NCBI GenBank assembly: GCA_032622095.1
Contig: CP136067.1
Span: 179,152,556-179,216,555, forward strand
Source: Siphonodentalium dalli
Taxonomy: Eukaryota; Mollusca; Scaphopoda; Gadilida; Siphonodentaliidae
Length of the DNA: 64,000 nt
Reading direction: 5' to 3'
Part shown: positions 39,001 to 46,598 of the stretch, piece after piece
How positions within the stretch are numbered: the stretch's first letter is position 1
How the letters are laid out: every line of letters starts with the position of its first letter
Translations under genes and position numbers: made by a program
The notes under the pieces: generated by a model
What the model was told of the DNA's origin: nothing
The model's database searches: none
Seen by the model: only the letters and a program-made list of their open reading frames with translations

Positions 39001-41828
39001 CTTTGGCTTCAGGGGTAAAAACTATTTGATTTGAGTCAAGGATCCCACCCACCAAAGCTCAGAGTGATCAGATATCATCTTTTGAAATTATTATTTTTCA
39101 CCACCGGACCAAATTGCGAATTTACCGGTAGATGGCTAACTCTAAAATCAAGTGGCTTTGGGTATTAGATATTTGACAAACCGGCCAAATTTCGTTGAAC
39201 AAAATGTTGATAAATAACAGGTTTTTGGCAATTTTATACTATAGTTGACCATGGTTAGCATTATTTTTGGGCAATTAACTGATTCTGATAACTGAAGTAG
39301 CATTTTTTTTTAATTGTTGTTGTTGGAATCTTATGATATCGGGACCATCAAATCGGATTGAGTACCTTTAATTTTACAGATAATCAGCACTCTCAATTCA
39401 GATTTTGTCCGGTATAAAGTAAAGATAAGGATATTATATGGGCCTTTAACATGGTATCACACTGATGCTCTGTTCTTATTTATAAGAAGATAAGGAGATT
39501 ATATGTGACCCGCCATATCAAATCCAGTCGGAAGTCGGGATTTTTTTACCCTGTGCCAATGCATTCTCTTATATATGCGAGTCGACCATAGGTCGCCTCG
39601 CATATATAAGAGAATGCATTGGCCTAACAATTTTTTACAATTTTAATAATTTTTTCTTGTATTCTTTAAACATTTTATAATTTCACCCATACAGAGCCCC
39701 AGACAAACATGAGCAGACGACACTCTTCTATGTGCTTCTATATATGTGTGGGGCTTCCTGCAGGGTAATGGATGTTTTTTTATGTTATGTCCTAAAAATT
39801 GTAAGAAACATTTATTTAAAAAACATGATAAAAAATTGTTAAGCCAATGCATTCTCTTATATATGCGAGGCGACCTATATAAGAGAATGCATTGGCACAG
39901 GGTAAAAAAATGCCGACTTCCGACTGGATTTGATATGGCGGGTCACCTATAGGCCTTTAACAAGGTATCATACTGATGTTCTGCTCTTATTTATAAGGAG
40001 ATAAGGATATTATATGGGCCTTTAACAAGGTATCACACTGATGTTCTGCTCTTATTTATTCTTACAGGGTATTAAACAGCTTGAAAATGAACTGTTAAAG
40101 GGCCAGTCATTTCAAGGACCTTTGATAGCCAGAGAAATTCATCATCTGTTAAAGGCCAAGGGTATGGTAGAAAGGTATGTTATGAGTACTCAATGTGATT
40201 AATAGAGTCAGGGCCTGCGAATTAATTTGATCCGATTTTGGAATTTGTCGTCTGATTCAATTTTATTCAAAATCAACTGTCCTGATTCAAATTTTATCAA
40301 ATCTTTGCGGTCAGGTGCACTCCCATGTTGTTAATGTACAGACCAAAAACTGTTTTCCTTTTAGATACTTTGAATACTAATGAACAGTGTCATGTATTGA
40401 TACCACTGTCGCAATTGATCTATAAATAGACCAACCAATCTCTATAAGAATGATGTAAGTCAGCCTGCCTGGTTCCAGGAATTGCAGTCATGTGGGAATT
40501 GCATACATGAACAATATGGCAGATTTCAGTACACCTTACAGAGACTGACAAGACTTCACTCCCTGGATAGAATGATTCAATTTGAGATTCAATGTAATTC
40601 CCAATGGTCTGCCCAATTCAGCCCTTTTAATTCAGATTGTTTGGCTTCGGCAATCTGCTACGGCAACCCTTTACCGTGGCCCAGTTTGCTTCAGCAAATG
40701 GCTTCGGCATTGCCGATTGCCGTAGCCAATTATGAGGGCTGCCAATTCGATTCATGATTAAATTTGAATTGAAAAACCATGATTTGCAGGGCCCTAATAT
40801 AGAGCAGCACTCATGTTGGTTCAGGTTTGGGATTACCACATGAGAGCATAAGTTATTATTATTAGTATTACTATTAGTAGCCCTCTGGCTTAAAAGTTTC
40901 GATCAAAGTGATTAACGTAACACGATATAACGTAATTTGGGGAAGCCTGCACGCTTCCAGCAAATGACGTTTTGACGAGACTGCAATAGATAGACTCAAT
41001 ACATCAGTATGACTCGGAGTGTATGCTTATTACAGACTGAAGGTATCCTTGCACAATCTCTTTAAATGTGGTAATCTCTAATATGTCCCAATATGATTGT
41101 GGCTCTGTATTCATTGCATACTCCAGATACAAAACAAATTTGATATTATCCATAGCTCCTACAATTGATATTTATTGTCTTGCAACAAATTTTCCATTAT
41201 AATTTACAAACTTCTGGAAATTTGACAGGGCCTTGAGTAATTATACCTCGTAAACAAAGCACTTCCGTCTCTCCATCCCGCTGTCTATTCGTAACAACTT
41301 TGAATATCTTTATCTCAGTCATCAATGATCTTTGGCATGCTCATAAACCACGGGGGGGGGGGGGGGGGGGACAAGATTTGTCAATTTCATTTCTTTCAGA
41401 GTTATGGCCCTTAGGAAATTGGTAAAGCTCAGTGAAAAATAACCTTTGCAGCATGGTGCAATAAAGTAAACCACTATATAAATATACATGTATATCAGAT
41501 TTATGGAGGCACAGACTCAGTATGAGTGTTCATTGCTTCAAATGTGCTTGCTCCAGTGAGCGTGAACAAATTCTCATTTCTTATCGAAATGGCCATGTAT
41601 CAATCAGAATGCCACATTGAGATATATATATCGGATTTATGGAGGCACATACTCAGTATGAGTATTCATTGCTTCAATGAAAAGATCAGTGGCTTGCAGT
41701 TATTTAATAATTTGTGTTTAATATGTTACAGGTTCCCATTGTTTGAAGCAATCAACAAGATATGTGAGAGAAAGCTTCCACCCAAAGAATTCATCACATG
41801 CCTGATCAATCACCCAGAGCACATGTGA
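24006..41828 (+). CDS. GPD1: Glycerol-3-phosphate dehydrogenase [NAD+], cytosolic; nine coding exons
   Basis: Catalyses NADH-dependent interconversion of dihydroxyacetone phosphate and sn-glycerol-3-phosphate in the cytosol. Exons: 24006-24046, 28102-28282, 30594-30734, 32099-32237, 34868-34980, 35339-35459, 38193-38302, 40068-40174, 41732-41828. They total 1050 nt, giving 349 residues plus TGA, the usual length of animal GPD1. All introns are GT-AG and all phases match. Residues 10-15 are the dinucleotide-binding GSGNWG. Lys121 and Lys205 (in GALKNVVAVGAG) match the family's catalytic lysines. Asp260, Thr264 and Arg269 lie in a typical [17 protein letters not shown] segment, and the protein ends NHPEHM. 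The start codon has a favourable context (AAAATGG) and gives the family-standard N-terminus. No frameshift or internal stop was seen, so the gene looks functional. A MULE ends 27 bp before the ATG and a hAT copy spans the exon 4 donor. GPD1L-type naming is possible; the enzyme call is secure. Confidence 0.97.
24240..24480. repeat. 57-bp tandem duplication plus inverted fragment in GPD1 intron 1
   Basis: ATACAGTATACACGCCACAG then GCCTTCTAAACAGTGATA occurs twice in tandem (about 24240-24350); an inverse piece CACTGTTTAGAAGGCCT follows at about 24455. Confidence 0.7.
24750..25119. mobile_element. GC-ended MITE in GPD1 intron 1
   Basis: Inverted termini GGGGCGCCGGAAG and CTTCCGGCGCCCC; body with repeated AAAAAGGGCA motifs. 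About 370 bp, non-coding. Target duplication not resolved. Confidence 0.65.
25380..25740. repeat. Short tandem duplications in GPD1 intron 1
   Basis: Three units of about 50 bp based on TTTATAGTGCTGTGC…GACACTTATTTTGCA at 25395-25520. A pair of GAAAGGCATGTGTTTTGCGT stretches lies at about 25208 and 25709. Confidence 0.6.
25962..26175. mobile_element. GAATGAGGTCC palindrome element (partial copy)
   Basis: Palindrome AGAATGAGGTTCCCAGAGGG…GACCTCATTCTG with right terminus ATGACAGACACGCTATTTGC then AGGCTTG. Same family as 29632-30084; the left end is missing. Confidence 0.7.
26341..26745. repeat. 240-bp duplication and 16-bp GCATTACAGTTCATAG repeats
   Basis: ATGTGACTCAGAAAAA…CATGTTTTT occurs near 26355 and again near 26620. 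Four to five units of GCATTACAGTTCATAG follow at 26679-26740. Intronic, non-coding. Confidence 0.6.
27195..27580. mobile_element. Family E palindrome element with ATAA duplication
   Basis: Same termini and two palindromes as other family E copies, but flanked by ATAA (27191-27194 and 27581-27584) instead of TTAA. The second palindrome has lost most of its right arm. In GPD1 intron 1. Confidence 0.8.
27717..27832. mobile_element. Decayed CAGCCC-ended MITE
   Basis: Shares AGCAAATGGCTTTGGCATTG with 40619-40741 and is related to 42123-42244. Termini eroded. Confidence 0.5.
28102..28282 (+). CDS. GPD1: GPD1 coding exon 2
   Basis: Acceptor TTTCAG, donor GTAAGT. Completes Trp14 and encodes residues 15-74, from [11 protein letters not shown] to [10 protein letters not shown] and LPENV. 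It holds the rest of the first NAD-binding beta-alpha-beta unit. One residue longer than human GPD1 in the middle, balanced by a loss later. Confidence 0.95.
28731..29107. mobile_element. TTAA-flanked MITE, family D
   Basis: TTAA at 28727-28730 and 29108-29111; termini AGGGACATATTAC and GGGTCCCT. 377 bp in GPD1 intron 2. Single copy in the window. Confidence 0.65.
29123..29257. mobile_element. Family F palindrome element, short copy
   Basis: TTAA at 29119-29122 and 29258-29261; starts CCCTTCCATGACTGGAGC, ends GCTCCCATTATGAAAGGA. One shortened palindrome cassette. Confidence 0.75.
29399..30113. mobile_element. Family F element split by a GAATGAGGTCC element
   Basis: Left part 29399-29630 (after TTAA at 29395-29398) holds two palindrome cassettes. 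The right end (TTCAGGAATCTCCAGTCATG) resumes at about 30085, after the insertion 29632-30084. The right TTAA has decayed. Confidence 0.65.
29632..30084. mobile_element. GAATGAGGTCC palindrome element (fullest copy)
   Basis: Termini ACAAGCCTGCAAATAGCGTG and its inverse. Both ends continue into near-perfect palindromes of GCAGAATGAGGTCCCCAGAG, separated by a central segment (29760-29940) shared with the copies at 42823-43200, 50896-51640 and 60430-60800. About 450 bp, in GPD1 intron 2. Target duplication imperfect, superfamily not assigned. Confidence 0.75.
30139..30393. mobile_element. Family F palindrome element
   Basis: TTAA at 30135-30138 and 30394-30397; two palindrome cassettes (30183-30246, 30283-30346). 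Lies 200 bp before GPD1 exon 3, in the opposite orientation to the copy after it. Confidence 0.8.
30594..30734 (+). CDS. GPD1: GPD1 coding exon 3
   Basis: Forty-seven whole codons, residues 75-121 ([20 protein letters not shown] through VSVSLIK). The acceptor TTTTTTTTCAG has a strong pyrimidine tract and the donor is GTATTT. Ends at Lys121, the counterpart of catalytic Lys120 in human GPD1. Related hairpin elements lie in opposite orientation on either side (30139-30393 and 31540-31809). Confidence 0.95.
30866..31358. mobile_element. TTAA-type MITE, family A (copy 3)
   Basis: TTAA at 30862-30865; the right flank reads TTAG (31359-31362). Closely matches copies at 2044 and 4962. In GPD1 intron 3, 131 bp after exon 3. 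Confidence 0.8.
31540..31809. mobile_element. Family F palindrome element
   Basis: TTAA at 31536-31539 and 31810-31813; starts CCCTTTCATTATGGGAGCTG. Two palindrome cassettes. In GPD1 intron 3. Confidence 0.8.
31859..32053. mobile_element. TA-flanked palindrome (mariner-type MITE), copy 1
   Basis: TA on both sides; termini CAGTAATGCCCTAAA and TTTAGGGCATTACCG. The whole 195 bp is close to a perfect palindrome, with TAACCACAGCAGAATTATGG in each arm. Ends 45 bp before GPD1 exon 4. TA target plus CAGT terminus suggests Tc1/mariner mobilisation. Confidence 0.85.
32099..32237 (+). CDS. GPD1: GPD1 coding exon 4
   Basis: Acceptor TTATTCAG; encodes residues 122-167 and one base of Gly168, including [14 protein letters not shown] and CETTIG. 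The donor is GTATATAG: the first five intron bases are host sequence and everything from 32243 on is a hAT element, so this splice site is part host and part transposon. Confidence 0.95.
32243..33433. mobile_element. hAT-type non-autonomous transposon across the GPD1 exon 4 donor
   Basis: Perfect 8-bp duplication TAGGTATA (32235-32242 and 33434-33441). Termini TAGTGCTGGGCGGTATGACG and …TATCGCCCAGCCCTA, the TATCG-rich ends typical of hAT relatives. 1191 bp, no transposase. The left duplication contains the last three exon bases and first five intron bases of GPD1 exon 4. Confidence 0.88.
33750..33962. mobile_element. TA-flanked palindrome, copy 2
   Basis: TA on both sides, termini CAGTAATGCCCTAAAC and its inverse; arms of about 105 bp meet at AGCTCTCAGTGAGAGCTT. 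In GPD1 intron 4. Confidence 0.88.
34115..34255. repeat. Imperfect palindrome in GPD1 intron 4
   Basis: TAATCAATTGGTTTTGATGA and its inverse TCATCGTAACCAATTGACTA flank GGAGCC…GGCTCC. Foldback of unknown family. Confidence 0.55.
34489..34737. mobile_element. Family B fragment joined to half a family F element
   Basis: 34489-34612 is the right-hand body of a family B MITE. From about 34620 a single palindrome cassette and the end GGAAGCTCCATGGAAGGGTT of family F follow. Both lack one terminus. Confidence 0.6.
34868..34980 (+). CDS. GPD1: GPD1 coding exon 5
   Basis: Acceptor TGTCCAG, donor GTAAGA. Completes Gly168 and encodes residues 169-205, ending [10 protein letters not shown]; Lys205 corresponds to catalytic Lys204 of human GPD1. 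Intron 5 (34981-35338) is the shortest, yet still carries half of a TA-type palindromic element. Confidence 0.95.
35125..35250. mobile_element. Half of a TA-flanked palindrome element in GPD1 intron 5
   Basis: Only the right arm (GGCAACAAGCCATATTTC… TTCTGCTGTGGTTAA) is present and it is diverged. Confidence 0.6.
35339..35459 (+). CDS. GPD1: GPD1 coding exon 6
   Basis: Acceptor TTAATAG, donor GTAAGG. Encodes residues 206-245 and one base of Gly246: [20 protein letters not shown] then [18 protein letters not shown]. This is the start of the helical substrate-binding domain. Confidence 0.95.
36338..37760. mobile_element. Pearl/HINE-like element with about 175-bp tandem units, GPD1 intron 6
   Basis: Hairpin CCCCCTTTAAAAAAAAAAAA…GGGGGG then TATACTG and GTCCGTCCGTCCGTCC (36380-36400). 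Four tandem units of about 175 bp follow, each with TCTCAATGAAATTTGGTATG and CATTCTAGAGTTATACATC-like cores. From 37255 come three units with GCAGCCATCTTGGATTT. Resembles non-autonomous Helentron-type elements of bivalves (inference). Confidence 0.6.
38193..38302 (+). CDS. GPD1: GPD1 coding exon 7
   Basis: Acceptor GTTCACAG, donor GTGAGT. Encodes residues 247-282 and carries Asp260, Thr264, Arg269 and Asn270, the substrate and nicotinamide contacts in the [20 protein letters not shown] segment. Confidence 0.95.
38962..39367. mobile_element. TTAA-flanked MITE, family B, GPD1 intron 7
   Basis: TTAA at 38958-38961 and 39368-39371; left terminus diverged (AGATGCATAATCTGAATTAA), right terminus ATCGGATTGAGTACCT. 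Confidence 0.75.
39410..40067. repeat. About 67-bp tandem repeat abutting the exon 8 acceptor
   Basis: Three units of GATATTATATGGGCCTTTAA…GTATCACACTGATG…TGCTCTTATTTAT. One is interrupted by the element 39505-39946, and the last supplies the pyrimidine tract and AG of exon 8. Confidence 0.75.
39505..39946. mobile_element. GTGACCCGCC-ended element carrying two palindrome cassettes
   Basis: Inverted termini of about 34 bp starting GTGACCCGCCATATCAAATC. Inside is the same core as in families E and F (CCCTGTGCCAATGCATTC…, 39549-39902), with palindromes at 39553-39625 and 39845-39898. Target duplication probably TAT(A). Confidence 0.75.
40068..40174 (+). CDS. GPD1: GPD1 coding exon 8
   Basis: Acceptor TTCTTACAG, donor GTATGT. 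Encodes residues 283-317 ([19 protein letters not shown] through KAKGMVE). The acceptor tract lies inside the last copy of a tandem repeat of about 67 bp that fills the end of intron 7. Confidence 0.95.
40619..40741. mobile_element. CAGCCC-ended MITE, GPD1 intron 8
   Basis: Termini CAGCCCTTTTAATT and AATTATGAGGGCTG with a GGCTTCGGCATTGCCGATTG core; CCAATT is repeated at both edges. Related to 42123-42244 and 27717-27832. Confidence 0.6.
41460..41685. repeat. 137-bp diverged duplication before GPD1 exon 9
   Basis: GGATTTATGGAGGCACATAC then TCAGTATGAGTATTCATTGC occurs at about 41497 and 41633. Close to, but not including, the exon 9 acceptor. A G tract of about 18 lies upstream near 41353. Confidence 0.6.
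41732..41828 (+). CDS. GPD1: GPD1 coding exon 9 (terminal)
   Basis: Acceptor ATGTTACAG. Completes Arg318 and encodes residues 319-349 ([20 protein letters not shown] through NHPEHM) and the TGA at 41826-41828. A TA-flanked palindrome starts 50 bp after the stop. Confidence 0.95.
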
Positions 41829-41878
41829 TGAATCTCTCTGCATAAATACGTCTGATAATACAGACCTACAGTAATGCC

Positions 41879-42080
41879 CTAAGATATCGACTCCTTAACC
41901 ACAGCAGAATTATGGGTAACTTTTCAGGATTTAGTCGGTAATATGGCTTGTTGCCATTCATCGGAAAGCTCTCCCCGAGAGCTTTCCGATGAATTTAACA
42001 AGCCATATTTCCGACTAAATCCTGGAAAGTTACCCATAATTCTGCTGTGGTTAAGGAGTCGATTACTTAGGGCATTACTG
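41879..42080. mobile_element. TA-flanked palindrome, copy 3, just after the GPD1 stop
   Basis: TA on both sides; termini CAGTAATGCCCTAA and TTAGGGCATTACTG; near-perfect 200-bp palindrome starting 50 bp after the TGA, so probably in the 3' UTR. Confidence 0.85.
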
Positions 42081-42122
42081 TATGGTGAGATGTATAAAAC
42101 TCATGTATTTTACATGCACAGG

Positions 42123-42244
42123 CAGCCCTCAAAATTAGGAAAAATCTCCCATGACAAATTTAATGCCGTGGCATGTTAGATGCCATATGTTGGCGCAGCT
42201 TTTACCATGGCATTGCTTATTGCCATGGCCAATATCGAGGGCTG
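42123..42244. mobile_element. CAGCCC-ended MITE
   Basis: Termini CAGCCCTCAAAATTAG and AATATCGAGGGCTG with an internal CATGGCATTGCTTATTGCCA palindrome-like core. Confidence 0.6.
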
Positions 42245-42245
42245 C

Positions 42246-42822
42246 ACATGTATCCACAGAATATACCCATGATGAAAAGACATGCTATTATTGTGTGTAG
42301 TTTGTTATTTTGTGTGTATCCATGGTATGAATTGGTTAGAATGAACTAAATAAGTAGAATTACGTCCCTTTCGTTTTTACAGGATATCTCAAATACGAGT
42401 TTTAAAAATTCTGACGCATGACTAGCATGTAATATGTCAAATAAATTTACAAATTCAAGAAATATAATACTCAAAGCATGTAAAAACGTGGGTGTTTCCA
42501 AGTCTGAAAAGCATTCATGTCCAAACAATGGTGAGAGATTGCCTTTCGTAAGACTGTCAAATTCTGTGCAAAAAGTTGGGTAGTGTGGAAAACGTATATT
42601 GAATTTGAAAAAGGCATGGCTCGAAATTAACTCCTCTGTGTGAAAAGATGCCCCAGGGGTTGGTCTTCACATACGCATGCATTGTGCACTTCGGAACTCA
42701 AGGATTTAGCATGGGAGTGGTCAATGGTTAACACTGTGGTTCCTTCTAACCAATTGATTCACTGGGGTCTGATTGATTGACAGAGCTATTTATAGCTTCT
42801 AACTCCGGCCAGGCTTGAGAAT
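42246..42822. other. No gene recognised
   Basis: Nothing beyond a possible poly(A) signal at 42440 for GPD1. Confidence 0.5.
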
Positions 42823-43200
42823 ATGGTTCTGGACATTTGCAGAATGAGGTCCCTAGAGGGTGAATATAGTGATCAATGCTACCCCGCACAGTGGGCTAGC
42901 ATCACCAAATTCATCCTCTGAGGACCTCATTCTGCATGGCCTCATCTGATATGGGAGACCTAGACTCAGATTGAAGTTCCAAAATGGTGTATATTGTGAT
43001 GTACACCCATTGGGAACCTCGATTATGCAATGTGTCGTCTGTCAATTTAGGGATATAGAGAAACTAAACTATAAAAGAAATAGAATCTATTTGAAGAAGT
43101 TTCTATAGAAATTTGATAATAAAGAAACTTTCCAGAGAAAATGAGGCCTAAGTAGAATAAGGTCCCCAGAGGGTGAATATGGTGATGCTAGCCTGATACT
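42823..43200. mobile_element. GAATGAGGTCC palindrome element
   Basis: Left palindrome (42838-42945) and the central segment as in 29632-30084, right palindrome started at 43150. Its centre reads TTTGATAATAAAGAAAC, the uninterrupted counterpart of the site filled at 51167-51522. Confidence 0.7.
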
Positions 43201-43363
43201 AGCCTGAGAGCGAATATGGGAGAGGGTACATGGGGTTGCATTGGATCTCCCTCTCAAATTAATAATTGTTTTGAGACTGCGATTTTATATGTCAGATATA
43301 GCTATATTTATTATATGTACTGGCCAGACACATATAGACAGAACACTACACACCATCTCAATC

Positions 43364-43810
43364 GAGAATCTTTTATCAAATTAGTTGCGGACAGCGCAAG
43401 GAGATATTTCACGAAAGTGGAGCTTGAGTGAAATTTAACTATGCACTGTCCATGCCATCTGTGACGAGTTCGATAAAAGATTCTAGATTATGATTATTGT
43501 GTTCTGTTTATTCCATATCATTGGGTCGGATAAGTTAAATCCATGACTGTGACTACAATTGATTCTATAAATACCTTTTTATTTTATTTAAGTCTGATGA
43601 AGAGCCAGTAATTTTCTGTGCATCACCCAAGCAGATTGTTAATGTTATGTATGTGATCGCTCTTTTGAAACAATGTCAACACGAAGTAGTTCCGGCTTGT
43701 ATTCCTCTTGTGGTATACAGCAATATGTATTTAATAGCCAGGATTATGTTGAATACACGTTCCTCGCATTAACAGGTGTGGAATAAAGCAGTTGCTACCA
43801 CAACATAATT
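43364..43810. repeat. Uninterrupted paralogue of the repeat at 8805-10215
   Basis: Shares GAATCTTTTATCAAAT, TTTAAGTCTGATGA, AGTTCCGG and GGTGTGGAATAAAGC in order with the first copy but lacks the 992-bp insertion. Repeat class unknown. Confidence 0.65.
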
Positions 43811-45190
43811 GTCAACAGTCTAAATATTTAAAGTTGAATAAAGGGTTCCAAACCAATTTTGTTTTAATTTTGAGACTATGGAACATGTATAACACTTATA
43901 AAAACATATCTTCTTGTTTATCATTCTATTGACTGCTCAGTATAAAATTAAGGCCTGCTCAAGTTGAACTACAGTGTCATTGATACATTCTTTTAACTGG
44001 AAGCTATGTACCCTTCACCTTATTACAAAAACCTGTATATTACCATTTCAACTGTTTTGGTGACAGTGACCCTTTCAGGCATAGTTTGCTTATCCATGAT
44101 ATAATAGTTGCTTTAATAATTTTTTTACCGACACAGTATTTGATAAAATTTGGACAATGAACACCTCAAAAACAGTAAGTTCCCCTAATATTTTTGAGAA
44201 TATCTGCAAACATGGGAATGTAATAAAAATTCAGGCAGATCTGCTATATATCTAGTCACCTTATCATATGATTAACAAGCCTGAGTTTAGTGTTATTTAG
44301 TGTTATGTTATCCCATACAAGGGAGTTGCATCACCAAATTCTCCATCTGGGGCTCATCTTCGGGGAACTATCTATTGTCTGAAATTAATATTGTTTTCAG
44401 TTACTTTTTATCTTCTGCAGGGTTTCCGCTAGAGTTCGGGGGAATGAGGCCTGTAGCTGCTATGGGGGAAAATCCAGTAAATAATTTAAATGTCACATCA
44501 CTGATTTATCTGTAATTATGCCATATAGGACTATAATCTAGAAGTATTTATAATTGGAAGATCGTTTTCTTGCATATATTTTCTACCCCTCAAACTTTCT
44601 AACTTCAAAACCAATCTAAATTTATTGTGTTCGTAAAAAATATGATGGAGTCAAATATAAATAATTCGCAGATGCTATATGTACGCTATATAACGGCCAG
44701 TACTTATTTACGGATGCATAACAACCGGAAATTTCGGAATATAGTTGCAGATTATTGGGTGTTGGGCACATCCATTTTGACTGTAAATATGAACACATTG
44801 TTGTTTACGTGTTTGAGTTGGGGCTGTCCGAGTGTGGGTAGTTTTCAATCCCTACTGGAGCGCACCAGTCTTTATATTGGGTCATCAAGTGAGAGTAGTT
44901 TCAATGCTCAGAAATCACGTGCTCAAAATATCTCTACTTAGCTGTGCCGACATTCATTTATGTTGCCGCGACACTTCCATAATTATGTGTACGCTGTATC
45001 TTCGCTGCCTGACGGAACACCAATATTACTTTGTAGTTTTGGCACTTTTCTTCTGAAGAGTTAAGCTGTATACTGGGTTCAATTGATGTGTTTCTTCACC
45101 AGCGTTCTGTTTAATCCTCATACTCCCGTTATTTACGATAGATTGCAGTTGACTTTAGGTACATCTAGATGTTTCAAACATACTGTTAGC
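43811..45190. other. No gene recognised; apparently low-copy DNA
   Basis: A 104-codon frame (44627-44941, +) has no recognisable domain. Codon use and context give no support for coding. Decayed GAATGAGGTCC-type pieces near 44290-44490. Confidence 0.5.
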
Positions 45191-45199
45191 GGGTAGATT

Positions 45200-45400
45200 G
45201 AGGCCGTTATACGGATGCTGAGCCATACTAGCAGAAACCCTTCTTCTGGGCAGTTTCTTTATCCCACAATTGTGCAGAAGATAAAATGCATAATTGAGGT
45301 GACCAATGGGTGAACATCACTCTGGGTGCCTCATTCTGCAAATGACAGAGGGTGAATTTGGTGATGCTAGCCCGCTATGACAGACACTAAACTCAACCTT
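45200..45400. mobile_element. Decayed GAATGAGGTCC-type element
   Basis: Contains the family's central segment inverted (GTGACCAATGGGTGAACATC) and GAGGGTGAATTTGGTGATGC; termini lost. Confidence 0.5.
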
Positions 45401-45807
45401 GATGATCAACAGTATGCCTTCAGGCCAATCTAAGTCAATTTCACATTTTTCAGGCCAAACATTTTTGAAAATAATGTGAGTGCACGGTTATTAATTAAAA
45501 TTTGTATTTCTGGTGCACACGCCATCGAATCATTCAACATCTGCATCAACTAGCTCTGGGTTTAATTTTTGTTGCCTGTGGCCATAATATCCCGAACACA
45601 TGTCCATAAAAAGTTAGTTCATAGATTCCACGTGGTTTATTTTGTCAAAAAATTGTCCAATATAGTATAATTGACACATTTTTTATTGGGTTGGCAGATA
45701 CAAAACGGTGCCTCTAAGTTATTTAGCTGTTGTTCACATGCGTCCTTAAATGAATTTTATATACACAAAGGTTGCTCACTCAAGCATACATACGCTCGTC
45801 AAGTTAA

Positions 45808-46291
45808 AGGGATACTGTACTCAGATGTTGTTTTGGTTTCTATAGTATAGAAAAAGGTAACCAGATTTGAAAGTCTGTTGAGTACGAAGTAATGTTACGG
45901 ATGGCAGATTAGCCAGAATGGAAAAATACAAATTGACGTAGAGTATTTTTTGTACGGTTTTCAAGCAAATGTATTAAATAAATGTTACATTATATACATA
46001 CTAGTCCCATATACTAAATTAAGTTATTGTATAGTTACTAGTCAGTGAGTGGCTTGAGTTTACGCCCCGTATCAACGTATTTTTTAAACGATCATGTGTG
46101 CCACGTGTTGCCCAGTCCACTATCCCTCAATTAATTTTATTACATCTTTTACATGGAAACTGATCATTTAATTTATGAAATTTATATCAAATTACTAACT
46201 TTGATTTTAAGATAACCTATTAACCTGAATGTTTACAGAATACATCTTTGACTCAAATTAATTATTTTTCTGTATATTATTGATGTACCCT
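45808..46291. mobile_element. TTAA-flanked MITE, family C
   Basis: TTAA at 45804-45807 and 46292-46295; starts AGGGATACTGTACTCAG, ends TGATGTACCCT. Related to 46599-47179 (shared 'GAGTACGAAGTAATGTTACG'-like core). Shares its right TTAA with the next element. Confidence 0.7.
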
Positions 46292-46295
46292 TTAA

Positions 46296-46536
46296 CCCTT
46301 TCATGACGGGAGCTGTGCTGGTGCAGTATTAAAGATCCTGTGCCAGTGCATTCTCTTATATATGTGAGTCTCCCATATATAAGAGAATGCGCTGTCTTAA
46401 AAGGTCAATGTAAATATTGTTAGACCAATGCATTCTCTTATATATACAAGGCTACCTATGGGACACTCGCATGTATAAGAGAATACATTGGAACAGCATT
46501 TTCGCAAAATTTCAGGAAGCTGCAGTCATGAAAGGG
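46296..46536. mobile_element. Family F palindrome element
   Basis: Left TTAA 46292-46295 shared with the neighbouring family C element; right flank ATAA. Two palindrome cassettes (46342-46396, 46428-46494). Confidence 0.75.
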
Positions 46537-46598
46537 ATAAGAATTTCTTACCTCGTAAGTCGTATGACTCATTCTATAATGGCCTCATGGTTTGTTAA

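Larger units (their letters stand above)
41829..42450 (+). other. Probable GPD1 3' untranslated region and nearest poly(A) signal
   Basis: No AATAAA lies directly after the stop. The first canonical AATAAA seen is at 42440-42445, so the 3' UTR may include the palindromic element at 41879-42080 and the CAGCCC-ended element at 42123-42244. The extent is inferred. Confidence 0.35.

Noticed and set aside
43590-43640. CTGATGA core suggesting a hammerhead ribozyme (Penelope-type)
   Set aside because: No matching GAAA core and no stem pairing around it could be found by eye.
44627-44941. 104-codon frame with methionine start
   Set aside because: No domain, no splice or poly(A) context, one of many chance frames. 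Left as unassigned sequence.
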